Shown: positions 17,659 to 30,713 of the stretch, in pieces
Layout: every line of letters starts with the position of its first letter
Numbering within the stretch: position 1 is the stretch's first letter
NCBI GenBank assembly: GCA_032358255.1
Contig: JAULBX010028316.1
Coordinates: 1-30,787 of the forward strand
Direction of reading: 5' to 3'
Length of the DNA: 30,787 nucleotides
Origin: Heterotrichella gracilis
Lineage: Eukaryota > Sar > Xanthophyceae > Tribonematales > Xanthonemataceae
Made by a program: the position numbers and the translations under genes
The notes under the pieces: generated by a model
Database searches by the model: none
What the model was told of the DNA's origin: nothing
What the model saw: the letters and a program-made list of their open reading frames with translations, nothing else

Positions 17659-20600
17659 TTAGTGAGGAAGATCCACCCCAGTGACGAAGCTCCCCCATGT
17701 TGCTGTGGCAGTTGCAGGTCCTGGACATGCTGAGCTGCCATTCAAATGTGATGAGCAACAAATTGCGGTAAACTCTGGCAGATGGTCCATGTGCGTGTCC
17801 TGCTGCCGGTGCTCGATGCCATCCAAAACATCTGCAATGCTGTCCAATGTGTGCATCACGTTGGCAAACTTGGTGTAGAATTGCAGGTGGCACTTTGATT
17901 CATCAGACTCTGGTGATGACCTTGGCAGTGGGACAGGGACAATGTCCATTGCATTGCCCCCACATGGCTCCGCTTCACACAGTGGTGACCTGACCTGTGC
18001 TGGTGTGCAAAGAGGACCGGCTTGCGACTTGAAGCCGCTGTAGCGTTGTGATCCAGCATGTGCAGTCTGCTCTGGAGAGCAGATGTGCGATGGCAACCGC
18101 TGACTTGAGCAAACATGCCCAATGTCATCGAGAGGTTTCATTGGTGTGTTCAGCACCCTGCTTGTGATGTCTGCCACTGCTAGTGCAAAGGTGTGGCTCC
18201 TTGCTGGTGGAAAAGCTGCAGCATGAGAGCTTGCCGCACGGCCTTGTGCAAAAATGCTGCAGTACTCCTCAGGCTGATCATCTTGCCACCTGTCAGTGTC
18301 AAAGCTAAAGTCTGAGGCAGTGGTATTTGCATGATTTGCGGGCTCGAATCCATCGCTGGCTCCTGGTGATGTATCATGCTGACCTTCCGCGAGGTGAGTG
18401 TTGCTGCTGGGACTGGATGCCCTGGTTTGACTCCATGAAGTACTCGGCCTGAGAGCTGAATCCAGCAACCAGTTGGCTGGACCTGCTGGGTTTTGTGTGT
18501 TGACCTCGGGGTGGGCTATGGAGGGGTCCTGGCCAAGCGACTGCCCCCCACTGCCAGATGCATAGCTGCTGGCTGCGCATGACATGCCACTGTGATCTGC
18601 ACCACACTGCATGACAGCGCCATGTGTGGCAATGGCGGGCTGGGGCACGTTGCCTGCCATTGGCTGCAATCCTGCCGCCTGCAGTCCTGTTGCAATCGGT
18701 GTTGCAAAGCCTGCGGTCGAAGCCTGCAAAGGTTGTGACTGCTGCCTGTGGTTGATGGCGCTGATAGTGGCTGCTGCTATACCAAGCCTCTCCCTTGCCT
18801 GCTGTACGATATCCGCTGCATCACAAATCTTCGTCTTTGGGACCTGCGCAATGATTGTGTTTACTCACTCATTGTGCATCTGGCGAGTAATTTATGAGCT
18901 GTTTGGTAAGCGTCAAAGATGTGCCCACAGGTTCCAAATGTGCGGCAATATACAGCAGCAATTTACCTTGCTATTTGCAGACAAGGATGGTTCAGGATTT
19001 TGCATGATGTATGATGAATGCCCAGAGAGGATTGAAAATGCTGCCGGTGATGACAAAGCCTCTTGCGCATGCTGCTGCGCCTTTGCAGCACGAACATGCC
19101 ACCTGTAACACACAGTGCAAACATAACCCATTAGACACCTTTAATGCACATCGCTCTGTCATTCATGTAGGTAATTGTTTTAATTAGGTACAAGTACATA
19201 TACATGTGCACAGGCCAATATGCATGTATGTCAAAACCGGTAAATAAAAAAACATGATAGCACGTGACCAGCTCATTGGGTATGAGTTTGAGTGCGCATG
19301 TATTCCCCGTGACTTGCTTCACAGCAAGGTAATTGGCGGTGAAAGACCTCCAAAATCCCAAGCTGTAAAACACTGGATTGTCATCGTGTGGCTCACACAT
19401 GTGATGCATGCATGGCTACAGTGTGCTGAAAATGACATACCACCACCCGGTAGAAAAGAAAAGAAAAAATATTCCTTCCTGCCACTGAACAGCAAATGAG
19501 TGTGACAGATGACCAAATGCCTTAATTCCTTACCTGTCAGCCCAGATTGAAGCCTTTGCAGCATCATAACTCCTTCCAGCAGCTTCCATGTTCAACACCT
19601 ACATTGTGACACGAGATTCAACAAACATAGACATTATCACAAGTGCGACATCGACAACAACCATGCAGCAGGTGATTGCTTGACTTGTGCTCTGTGCGGA
19701 AAAATAATGCACTAAAAACAAGACTAAAAAACATTTGCAACTTGCCTCTGCTTCCATCATGGCAGCGTTGTGAAGTGCCTGTGTGGCTACATTCATCCAG
19801 GCTTCATGCCAGTAGACCCGGTCAGCGCTTGTCAGATGCGTTGCATTGAAGTCGTCCACATCCACCGCAAAAGAGCAGCAGGCATCACAATCGAATGGAG
19901 CATTTTCATGATCATGCTCCCAGCTGGTGGTGCTAGGAATTTGCTGTTTTGCTCGCAAGGAGTGGATACTGGTGGGTGCATCCTGTTCACAAACTTCAGA
20001 CATGGGGCTGGTGCAAGACTGCATCTGCACACTGCTGCTACCCATTGATTGTGCCCCCAGCCCCTCGCTGTTGGTGCAGTGCAATCCGCTGCCAGTGGAT
20101 CCTTCCTCACTGTCCATACATGCTGCGCAACCAGGACTGCTCCGCAGCCTATCAGCTTCCTTGACATGCTCTGGGGGCACCACATGTGACACCGCATCAC
20201 CACTGATTGCGAATCGCAAAAAATCAGCATGCTCATCTGCATGCCCTCCCCTGCTGCTGCCATTCACTGAGCGCCCGCTGTCTACGATTTTGTCACAAAT
20301 ATGGGAGGAATCATCTGTTGTGCTATCAACGCAATCCACTCCGCCGTTTTCCATGTGGTTTATCCGCTGCCTGCCAGGGTCCATGAGCACTATTGCATCA
20401 CCATCAAGCGCATTGGCAGGGGTGGACCGTACTGTAGAGATGTCCACCTCATGGCCTGCAGCCTCTTGGCAAGGCAGATCATCATCTGAAACTGGACTTT
20501 CTGTCCATTGCTCAATTGCACCACATGCATGACCTGCAGTCCCATCTGATTGAGCTAGAATGTGATGAGCTGCAGGTGTTGCCTCGCTGTCTGATTCGCC

Positions 20601-22772
20601 GAGCATTTGCCTGGATTGGGTTGATTTGGGTGCGCCACTGATAGTTGTGCTGTTCACTGGGCTTGGCTGCAAAAGTCGATGCGGCTCCACGTCACCTGTA
20701 ACCACATCATTGAAAGAGCGATGGCTGGTGACTGGTTGCTGAACGTGAGATACAAGCTGGTCCTGGGCTGAATCCCCCACGCCATGACGGATCTTGTTGG
20801 ACAGCTGCAGGCCCTGTGGTAATGACATTGCTGTCGTGCTGTGCTCAATGGGTTTGGCGCTTTCCACAGCAAGCCGATGTGCCGGCAATGATGTGAATGG
20901 CATGCTGGCCACGCTGGCATGTCTGCTGTCTGAAGCCTCAGTGATAGTCCTTAGCAGGTGTAATCGCTGCTCCCCCTGAGCAACAACTTCCTTGGTGTGT
21001 GTATGATCCGATGTTGAAGATGCCTGAACAACTGTAGCAGTATGCGGCAAGCCAGGTGCTGGTGTATCCGTTGCAGTTGCAAAATCCTGCACGCTGCTCT
21101 CAATTTCAGCTATCAGGTTTACAAGGTCTTGAGGGCCACAAACTTCTGGTGATGCTGAGATTCGGCGAAGTGAAGAGCTGCTACTGGAAGGCTCCACATC
21201 TGTACGGGCAGGATTCTCCAGCAGCATTGACCCAGCACCAGTAGGCTTGCCATGGCCGTTGGTGACATCATCAGCCCTGGGTAGGTGTTGCCATGCACAC
21301 CAGCATTTAATTATCGGCCATTGCCATCAGGAAATAATATGACCAGAGTATTGGGCATATAATTATCGCAATGCTGGAGTGGATGCAGTTCTAGGAGGAA
21401 ATGCTCCCTTGCATGCATGGACGGCTGCTCACCTATCAGACCCCAACTGCTGCATGACTGCATCCTCAAATTCCTTTGCCTTCTCTGCGGCGCTTTCCGC
21501 CATGGCATGGCAGTAGCCATACTCGTTGGATTTGGCATCCACCATCTCCGTGCATTGCAAAATCTGGTGCTTGCAAGCTACGAGATCTTTCTCCAACCTG
21601 CAACATCCGTGAGAGCATGTTCAGCTATTGTCATTTATGCTGACTGCACTAACCAGTAAAACCAGTCATCTTGGCAGCGTTACCTGGGAGTTGTGAGTGC
21701 TGCACAAAGAACCTCAGAATGTCGCCCAGCCTTGTGTGACTTTGCGCTGTGCAACTGACACTGAACAACGGCAGCTTCCAACGCCTGTCCCTTGGCAACT
21801 GCACTTGACAGTTTCTCCCTGGCCTGTTCCTCTGCTGCCTTTGCTTTGAGGGCGCTACGGCGCCAGCGCAGTGCAGAAGAGTAATGGGCTGCGGCCATCT
21901 TGCTGATGTCAACAACTTCTCCATGCACCTGATCGTTGCCAGCGGCCTGGACACTCTGTAGTGACGACGCTGGCGTGGAGGGCATGCTGCGCGTACCAGC
22001 AGCGGTTACAGGCACTTCAGTGAAGTTACCTGGGCTCTCAGCGCAATCTGATGCGCCTACACACACAGTACAGGTGATTTTATTGTGAGTCAACCAGTGA
22101 GGATTTGAACCCCACAGGTTGGGTTGATGATCCTGACAGCTGGCACAGGTAGGAGTTGGCCAAAGCACTGTGGCGGCAACTGTAGGGCGCTGTACCTGAT
22201 CTGGTCACTTCTTCTGGGGTGTTAAGTGGCTGAGGTGAGAATTGAAGGCGCTTTGACGGCCCAGAGCCCCACTGAGCACCTGTCTGCTGCTGCTGTGCCA
22301 TATCGACCTCAAGTAAGAGTGCATCCACGTCCACCTTCAAGACAGGTGAAAAGGCTGAAACAGGGTGATGAGCCTTGGTGCGATTGCGCAACAGCAACCA
22401 TAGCAATGCAAAGTGGACATACCTGAAGGTCCAATAGGACTGACTTTGCCCTCCTCAACAAACCAGTATGCTCAACTGCTTGCTGGGTAGGCACCGACTG
22501 GTCAGCACCATGCAGTTCCCGCACTTGGTTGCAGTTGTCTTCGCACTGTGGACTAGTTCCTGTGTGCATATAGTCACACTCCCATAGCAAACTGTCTTTA
22601 TCCACCTGAAAAGGAAGACAAAGCATTAAACAAGATGTGGCCAGGAGAGTAAGGTCAGTCTGAGCTCAGAATACAGCCGTTATACCAAAGTAGGCACCTG
22701 AAGGTCTTGTATGGCTGTGTATGCACGGCGTAGCAGGCCCTGGCCCTGGCCTGGCGGGGGCATAGCCATCAT
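17659..22772 (-). CDS. Unrecognised 1279-aa coiled-coil and disordered protein (9 exons)
   Basis: Minus-strand exons, in transcript order: 22772-22698, 22603-22433, 22334-22196, 22056-21684, 21597-21433, 21276-19746, 19598-19534, 19102-18967, 18843-17659. Phases agree at every junction; total 3840 nt. I do not recognise a family. The N-terminus has a 25-residue motif twice, at 12-36 and 69-93: GLLRRAxxxxxDLQ followed by VDxDxLLxExD. Residues about 178-305 are Ala/Lys/Glu-rich and probably coiled coil; about 790-880 is a second helical stretch (NVATQALHNAAMMEAE, then WHVRAAKAQQHAQEAL). The rest is Ser/Thr-rich and likely disordered, with a run of six Ser at the start of exon 6. The intron after 19746 has a GC donor (GAG|GCAAGT). 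The start chosen is the first of three close ATG codons (MMAMPPPG); the frame is open further upstream, so an extra 5' exon is possible. No membrane segment or catalytic motif was seen. A scaffold role would be a guess. Confidence 0.8.
19599..19745 (-). other. GC-AG intron in the coiled-coil protein gene
   Basis: The donor reads GAG|GCAAGT, which matches the strong exon/intron context of minor GC-type donors. The acceptor is TGTAG|GTG. Using it keeps phase 0 on both sides and joins two helical Ala/Glu-rich segments (MMEAE and VLNMEAAG). No GT donor fits the frame as well. Confidence 0.6.
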
Positions 22773-24177
22773 GCAGAAGGGTGGCGCATGAGTAATATGT
22801 TGGGTCCAGTGACCGACTCGTGCACGGTTCAAAGCAATATGCGTCGAGGCAGACGTCTGAGCATTAGAGTTTGTCTCTGAGAAGTGGTAACGCCAGCAGT
22901 ATGCGCACTGTGGCACACATGCATATGGTTAACGAACCCGCATGCCATGAACTCCATAGTACATGCCATTGGCTTCGCAACTGCCTAGAAGCAAAACATT
23001 GTGCTGTATCGATAGACCGTTCAGCACATGAGTCCTTAGGCTTACAACTGTGCGCAGACTGTACAACCTCAGCTCGAAGAAGAGTCTCGTTGTTTATTTC
23101 GGAATCAGTGTGGAGCTTCATTACCATTCTTTATAAATACCATGAATTATCGCAAATGTCCCGCATTGCATATGAAGACACCAGCATACAGCCAGCATAT
23201 GACAGAAGCTCAACCCACAACCGATTGTATTTTTAGCCTCTACATTAGAATTCAAGCTCAATTGCATAACCAAATACAAGTACTGCATCACATCCCGACT
23301 GGGCCAAAATTAAAGCTGCAAGTTAGCAGACGGTTTAACGATGGCTGTGACTTTGGGCCAGGCGTATCAAACAGCAAAAGACTGGACGTGGTACTTTGCA
23401 GAGAAAGCCAAGGTATGCTGTATGTGCTGCATCAATGTCCGCACCCATAGGATGTGCATTTCCTGTCGCAACACAGCTAGGCACCACTATTAACTAGTCC
23501 GAAAGCATGCAGTGAGCAACTATATATTGCTTGCGGTGTTTTTACGTGTCCACAGCACGAGTAAGCAGCAATATGCTTATGCATGCATATAGCCACCACC
23601 TCATGCGCAATGCATGCATATACCCCACATCTCACTTTGTCTTGGTGTGCCGCAGCCTGTCGTGCACTATGGATACATTCCTCTGGTGATTGTGGTGGGT
23701 ATGATGACAACGGAGCCACGACCCACGATAGCACAGCTGTTTGGCCCTGTGTAATCCTCCCGAGCACACTGGATCACCAATGGTGTGCGGGGAGGAGTGC
23801 AGGGAGGGGCTAGTGATGAGAAGAGAAGAAGTTGAGCCTTATGAAAGATTAATATGAACAGCTGAGTCACGGACACAAACGTGAACCTGATCAGCTGTTG
23901 CTACATGGCATGCCACAGTGCCAGCCAGAAGCCAGCCAGAGTCAAACTGATAGCAACTGTCAATTCCTGTTGGCTTGACTTTTTGACACTGTGGGTTGTT
24001 CAAGCCAAACCATTTATCTCCTTGGTCAAAAGTGCGGGCACTGTTTCCTATTTTTCCACCAGAGTGGCTCCACGTGACAGTTGCGTTTGATCATTGTGGC
24101 ATACAGCACACCTTCTGTAACTACCCCTTCCACTGCAGCAGCTATTCAAATCATCAAGGTATTGGCTTCAATCCTAG
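22773..24177. other. Spacer between two tandem minus-strand genes
   Basis: These 1.4 kb hold the 3' flank of the RPAP1 gene and the promoter/5' UTR of the coiled-coil gene. The first minus-strand TGTAA after the RPAP1 stop is at 23046-23042. A 13-base direct repeat ATGCATGCATATA occurs at 23579-23591 and 23610-23622. No coding exon could be supported on either strand. Confidence 0.55.
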
Positions 24178-27100
24178 TCAAATAGCAACTAGCTCTGACC
24201 GCAGCTGTTGCAGCTTGACTTGCAGTGCGTCATCTCCTGCGCTTGCAGCTGCTGCCATGTCAAGCCTTGCCAAAGCCTGTTCAATTATGTCGTTCTCCCC
24301 AGAATTTGGATCAAAGGGTCGCTGCAGCAGCGACAACAGCACTGGGATGGAGCAGCTCCGCACCAGCCGGCACAGCATGGCACGGGATTTCAAGGGATCT
24401 GCAAGGCACACATCGGGGGTTGAAATTGGCAAGTGCCTACTCATACCTGCAAAAATGCATCCACACGATGGTGCACAGCGCAATGATGATCACCTCAGCA
24501 ACATACGTTTGAAAAAATGCGCCACCAAGTCCACAAAACATGCCCTCAGGCTCAGCATCCATGCGATGCAACATTGGCGGGCAGATGTGCCTGCATGCAT
24601 TTACAGCTGGCAAGGGAACCCAGACCCATAAATAAAAAAATGCATGCTGATTGCGTACGAACATCTACATTACCTGCATCAGATGCAAACATTGACTGCG
24701 CTAGGCAATGAAGTGCGACTTCACCCGCCACGCTTCCTGCCTGAACAGCGCTGTTTAAGCCGCCAGTGCACATCAAGGTGAGGAACTTGGACCTCAACCG
24801 CTCCTCAGCTGCTGGCTTCAGGTAGTCGTCAGAGCTGCCCAAGCATTGCTTCAAAGATGGCAGTAGATGAAGCACGTTCTCGTCTGATAGCACATCCAAT
24901 GCAGCAATCTGCACACGCAGCAAGTCCAACATGGTGATTAATCTGGGCTATGCTTAGGTGCAATGCCCTTGTTACCCACGCCATGTTCCACTGGTTGCTG
25001 CCCGGCATGTCTGTGTTTTTCAACATTGCTGGTTGTGATGTGCTGCCGTGTGTGGGGGCGTTTTCTTTCTTCCTGATTACAAGGATCATTTTTGTGTGTT
25101 GACCAATCATGCGCATAAAACTGTCCAGGACAATCCTGTGTCAGCAACTCCCTACAAGAAGGGTTGCAGTTGGCTTATTGGCCACATACCTGAGTTTCTG
25201 CGGCACAGCTATGCTGCAGCAATGCGGCCACGCACACCCCAAAGAGCGCATCACCATACGATGTCTGGGCAAATCTTTCAGCCAGCGCTTGTCCTTCCAT
25301 GGCTGACCATGCTGCCCCATACATTGCAGAGGAAGTGGCTGCAAGCTCTGCCATCATAGCCGCCAAAGACCATCTCACCAGGGGATCTGTCCATGGGGCA
25401 TAGGTGGTGGTGGAATCCATGCTGTTGGAGAGGAATACAAGCTTCACAGCAGTCTTCAATGTTCGACCTGCAGCAACCACGCTAAGACGTTGATAACAGA
25501 TTGCTGAATAATATCATGCATTTATTGCATTATGGGGAATATATAAACACCTGGCGCATCGACTACATGTCCATTCTCACCCAATGCTATCTGACTTTCA
25601 ATCACCAAGTTGTGAATCATGTTCCTTCTACGCACCTGGATCCAACCTCTGGATATACTCCACGCCCTGCCGATGGAGTGCTGCACGAGCCAGCATTGCA
25701 CAGCCAATAACTGTAGCCGTGTCTGCAATCAAAGACGCATCTGCCTCCGGGCTAGATTCCTCAGCAGCCTCCAAGTAATTGACATCAACCAGAAGCCAGT
25801 CACGAGGAGCTGGGAGCCTTGAGCCTGCAAACCATTTTGTGACAACCCCCTCAATTATTGGAATGGGAACCCAATCAATGTACCAAGCAAAGGAAGGCTT
25901 GTGCATCAGACAACACCTCCAATCCATTGGGAAAGCAACCTTGATGCTCTAAATGTGTATTCTAATGATGTTTCTTAAGTTGTAATTAATATTAAACTTA
26001 TCAGCTCAGAATAACTCACCTGGTGATTCGGACATGCTCTCTCCCTTGAGCATTGCAAGCAAAAGATGCTGCTGTTGATTTTTATTCTTGTAGGCCTGTG
26101 GCACCAAGCTGAGCCAGCTAGCAGCAGTGGACTGAATGAGAACTTGCTGCATGTCCTTGGCAGTTGGCAGCAGAGGCAGCGGATACAGGCAGCTGTTGTC
26201 TTTGCCCTCATTTGCCGACCCTGTTGCAAACCAGTCCAGCATGAGACTGAAATGCGCAACAAAGTCATTGACTTCCCTCAAGGGGGAGTAGGGTAATTTG
26301 CAAAGTGCAAAGCCTATTCTGAAACATGTCAGGTTCTCACCGGTGGTACCAGAGGCACTGGCTGCCAGGTGGCTGTGCTGACGCTCCAAGGCCTCCAGGG
26401 CTTCCACTGAAGACTGATGCAAAACCTTCATGTTTGCCAATTTGAAGGCGTGGGTCAGTGCGCTCAGCGCAATGTCCTCGCTACCTGGTGGCAGCATACT
26501 CAACATCCGCAGCGCTGCATCAGTCCCCGGAAGCAACCCCGTGCTGACCCCTGCACATCCACATGTACAGTTCAATCACGGACAAGTGTAGGCATGTTCT
26601 TATGGAGATCAACAACTCCCAGCATCTGATTACCCACCTTCTGCTGAGGGCCATAGGTTCATTGCTGCTGCCGCAGCCCTGAAAACAGGCAGCATGGTGG
26701 TGTACACCACTGCCTGCCATGGACCCATGCTGTCACCCACAGCTGGCAAAGTACCAGAGCACTCCACAATACTCCCCTCCAGGGTGTTCACAGAACACTC
26801 CAGCAGCTGGACCCGTTGCTTATCCTCCATTGGCCACAGCGCCGCAAACGATAAACATGCCATCACAAAGCTGGCACATGTCGCACTGGCAAGGCAACCC
26901 ATCAGGGTCTGGGGATGTCTTCTGCCAGACAGGACGCCTGCTGCAATGCTCATGCTGCTGCGCAAGGTGGACAGTGCTGAACCATATGCTGTGCAGGCAC
27001 TTGAGGAGACAGCTGGCACTGAAAGGTCTCCTGTGCTGCTGGTACACAATCCCAAGGTCTGTAGCGCTGCTTTAGCCACCTCCACATGCTGTGGAGGAAT

Positions 27101-30100
27101 GCCCTGATTGGTCCACAACACTGCCAGGAAGGACAGTGCCGAAGCAAAGGCACCAACTGCCGCATCTGCCACAGATGCACCTTGAGTGGCTGCAGGTGCC
27201 GCTACAGCGCTGTTGGGCGCAACTTGATCTGCAGGCTGCTGCACGTTTCTGGCAGTGTTCTCGATGGAAGCTGCATGACCAGTCAGCGTACTGATGGAAT
27301 CTGCCGCAAGCCATGACACAACATCGTCTGCAATGGCTGTGGCACTGCCAGGGGATATCATACTGACGGCACTCCCCGGCCTGCAGCAAAACCCACAACA
27401 AATTATAAGGCACGAATGAAAACTGTCGTAACATCCAGCATTTGCGACAACAGCATGCCTGATGGAATGGAATTGCAAACAGAGAGTTAAGCACAAGGAC
27501 AGTATATTTTAAGGGCTTACCTTGATGCATGCAGTACCAGCTGCGTCAATGTTAACAGCACTTCGCGTGCCATTGTGTATGCATGAATGGTGGTGAGCGG
27601 GTGATCATCGCTGACTGGCTCTGGGGTTTGCAGATATCGACATAGGAGGGGGTACGCATCATCCACATGGCAAAAGAAGATACCATGAACTGCACACAGC
27701 TGCCAAACACGCAAAGCATCTGCTTGCATGGACCAGGAGAGTGCCTGCTGCGCTGTTGAATGTTCCGCAGCTTTCGCAGATGCTGAGAACAGTACAGTGG
27801 TGAATGTCTGCAAACCTCCTGCAAGACCAGCGGCCGCGCATGAGCATCTTCATTGTCAATACAACCGAGGGATGTGCAATAAACAATATGTGTGCTACAA
27901 CAGATACTGAACGCACATACACATGCAAATGAGGGGCAAGACTACAGGGTAGAAGCACATGGGTACAATGGGCTAGCTACGCTGTCACCAAATCTCTGCT
28001 CTGGCACACTGCCATCGAAGATAAATGAACAATCCTGTGCATAATCACCTGATTTTTGCAGGGTTTGCAGGATAGCTGACGATGCTTGACACAGCGCACA
28101 CAAGACATGCAAAGCCTTGGCAGCATGCTGCCCTGCAGCTGTGGATGCCTCCTGTACCGCTGCATCAATCACCCGCGCAGCAGCAATCTGGCCTAGTGTA
28201 AGCAGCATCCTGGGGCAGGCAGCCACTTGTTCTGCCACATCAGGCCCCGCTTGGGTACACCTGCAGATTACATACCAGTTCACACATAATTGCAATAACC
28301 ACGCAATCATATACCTTCAAGTAATTGCCTTGCGGCAACAAACAGGGTTTAAAAACTGTCAAATGTGCGGGACTCTTCACCATCGTTCAAGTCTGGTATA
28401 CAGGCCACCTCCAGAAATTTGCAAAAACAAACCAGAACTTACGTGTATAGCAGACCTAGAAGCGGTTCCACTGCCCCTGCTGGTTGCGCCACTTCCAGCA
28501 GATATCGCACCCGCTCCAGCAGCTGCATGCGCAACAGGCCTATGAGCGGATCCCTGGCAGCCACAGCCTTTTCATCTTCTTGCTCTTCTCCCAGCTGGGC
28601 CTCAATTGTGGCAGGAGGGTTCTGAGGGGCTGTGCACGTCCAGCTTCCCAGCTTTGCTTCCCGCTGCAGGTTGCGATATGGCAAGTTTGGCCATCCTGCA
28701 GTAGGCATTGCATCGAATGAAAATGGAGATCATACTCCAATCAGTGAACCTTCTCCATCAATCCATTGAAGTGATACCCATTGACCTTGTCAGTCAGGAC
28801 CACACAAAAGCAATAGCAGCTCACATGGTCTTAGACCAACATGGCAGGCTGCAACAGACCTGCAAGTGGGTTGGCATGTGCTGCTTTGTACACGCGCTCA
28901 TGCATGGGAGGTAGGGCTGTTAGAGCTGCAAGCGCCTCGGCTGCTGCGGCCAACACTGGTGGATGGTGATCATCCAGCGCTAGCCTCAGCATGACTGGCA
29001 GATCCATCTCTTGCAGCATGTACTTCCACACATCTGGCTTGAAAATCTCCTCTGCATGTGTGCCACATCCCATGTCACCCAACAAAAACAGGTTACTGCA
29101 CCTTGGATTGACCAAGCACCGCTGACATCTATATTTATTGAGCAGATATGTTTATGCACGCATTAATGGTGAAATTATTAAACCTTCCTGCATTACAAGA
29201 TAATCCATCCACACCTGAAGAATCCGGCACCCTTGACAAGTCCAGCATCTCCTTTGAACTAGAAAGCTCAACCCCTTCCCGCACTGATGTGACCACTGCT
29301 GCCAGCAAATGGAGAGCAAACACCCTCTGCTGTATGACACTGCTTCTGACCATCAGGCAGGCTTCCTTGAGGGTGTACCCCTCACCAACAGTCCCTTCAT
29401 CCTGCCTGCAAAATGCAATGCAAGTACCAATTTGGTACCACGGCAAATGGAGCTTGTACCATGGTAGAGACAAGCACCCTGTTTTTCTATAGATTTCTTC
29501 AAAAACAAAATCCCAGCCAAATACCGGACAAATTTACTTACAGTCATTACGTACGACCCTTATGACATCCCGTTCCAAGCAGTTCAGCAAGATTAGCAGT
29601 CAATTAGGATCAACTTGATGCTGGATTGCACTGACGTGTCACCTGAGAGGGTCTCTCATCAATGCCCTCTCCTCATCTGTTGCCAGCATGTGTGCCTGCT
29701 TGGGATCCTGAATGCTTACAGGCTGCCCTGTCAAGTCAAACCTGACCCGAGCTACCGCCCGCATATCCACTTCAGTCTGATTTCTGCCCGACTGCACCTG
29801 GCGGATGCCGTCCGGGGTATACACACCTGCAATCACATGACATGAGCTTTGCTGCTGCATATTGACAAAGTACTCGGTATACAGTGTCATCCATGTGGCG
29901 TCTGCTTGCCTGCATTGGATGCTTCTGTGCCACTTGAATCTCTGGCTGCTGCTGCTGTGCTCTTTGATGACACATTGCTGGGTTGTTGAGTCTTGGAGGC
30001 ACGCTTGCGGAGGAAATCTATGGATTTGGCGGACAGCCTTGAGGCGATCTCGTCTTGTGCCGTCGCAATCTGTGCAGCAGTTGCAGAGTCAATATTGACT

Positions 30101-30658
30101 TATATAAAAGTTGCATGCCTTTCCATGAATTGGCAAGCAACCCTGCTTGTGAAGATGTATACACACATTGGTATTGCAGACATAAGTTGTCAAAGTGTTC
30201 GGGCAGGACGGCCATTAACCATACCTCATCAGGCGTCATATTTGACAGAATTGCATCCGCTTCGCTCCCCTGCTGACTGCTGGGTGGTCCCATTGCATCC
30301 TGCTTGTTGCTTCTTGCGGCGCTAGTTCCATTGGCTAAGATGCCATTGCCGTTTTGCCCAGAAACGTTGGCCTTGTGCCTACTCAACGCAAACTGCACAA
30401 GGTACAACTCCTTGGTTGCATGCTCGCTGAGCCATGGTTCGAGGTGACACATGCACAGGTTCCAGTGTTCAGCGGGTTAGAAGTCATGTTTACCTTTGAC
30501 TGACGGCGGTGCGTGGCCACAGGAAATGGCGTTCCAACCACAGGCTGGGAAGGAGCCGCCACCGGGCCAGTGACTTCTCGTTCTTGCACCTCGCCAATCA
30601 AGTTAAGGAGTCCAAACGCAGGTTCTGCAGGCACAGCAAGGTGCCCTTTTAGATGCAT
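24178..30658 (-). CDS. RPAP1: RPAP1 / MINIYO (RNA polymerase II-associated protein 1), 15 exons
   Basis: Exons: 30658-30494, 30392-30225, 30069-29910, 29826-29643, 29405-29215, 29051-28860, 28695-28443, 28260-28049, 27818-27521, 27380-26638, 26550-26020, 25824-25636, 25467-25190, 24908-24674, 24398-24178. Phases agree throughout; 4020 nt, 1339 aa, close to human RPAP1 and Arabidopsis IYO. RPAP1 helps assemble and import RNA polymerase II; IYO triggers cell differentiation in plants. Diagnostic segments, in order: FPVATHRR (45-52), like the plant FPVARHRS motif; RPAP1_N-like MTPDEIATAQDEI (107-119); RPAP1_C with VRFDLTG (192-198) and GYTLKEACLMVRS after the next junction; FKPDVWKYML and LALDDHHPPV; DPLIGLLRMQLLERVRYLLE; LPAPRDW; and FAQTSYGDALFGV. 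The C-terminal two thirds look like helical HEAT/ARM-type repeats. Exon 4 is joined by a GC-AG intron. The start at 30658 gives the right N-terminal register, but a more upstream exon beyond the window cannot be excluded. The last exon could instead start at an in-frame acceptor near 24436. Confidence 0.93.
29827..29909 (-). other. GC-AG intron 3 of the RPAP1 gene
   Basis: The donor reads GCAG|GCAAGC and the acceptor TTGCAG|GTGTG; the intron is 83 bases. The exon-3 frame runs into TGA about 25 bases past this donor, and no in-frame GT donor with good context lies before it. Phase 1 matches on both sides, giving NAGVYTPDG across the join. Confidence 0.7.
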
Positions 30659-30713
30659 GATAACGTCAAACCTTTCACAAAAGAAAGAGCTGCGGAGGTG
30701 GTGCAGTATTCGT

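Noticed and set aside
19927..20532. 201-codon plus-strand frame
   Set aside because: Antisense to exon 6 of the coiled-coil gene, which has consistent splice phases on both sides.
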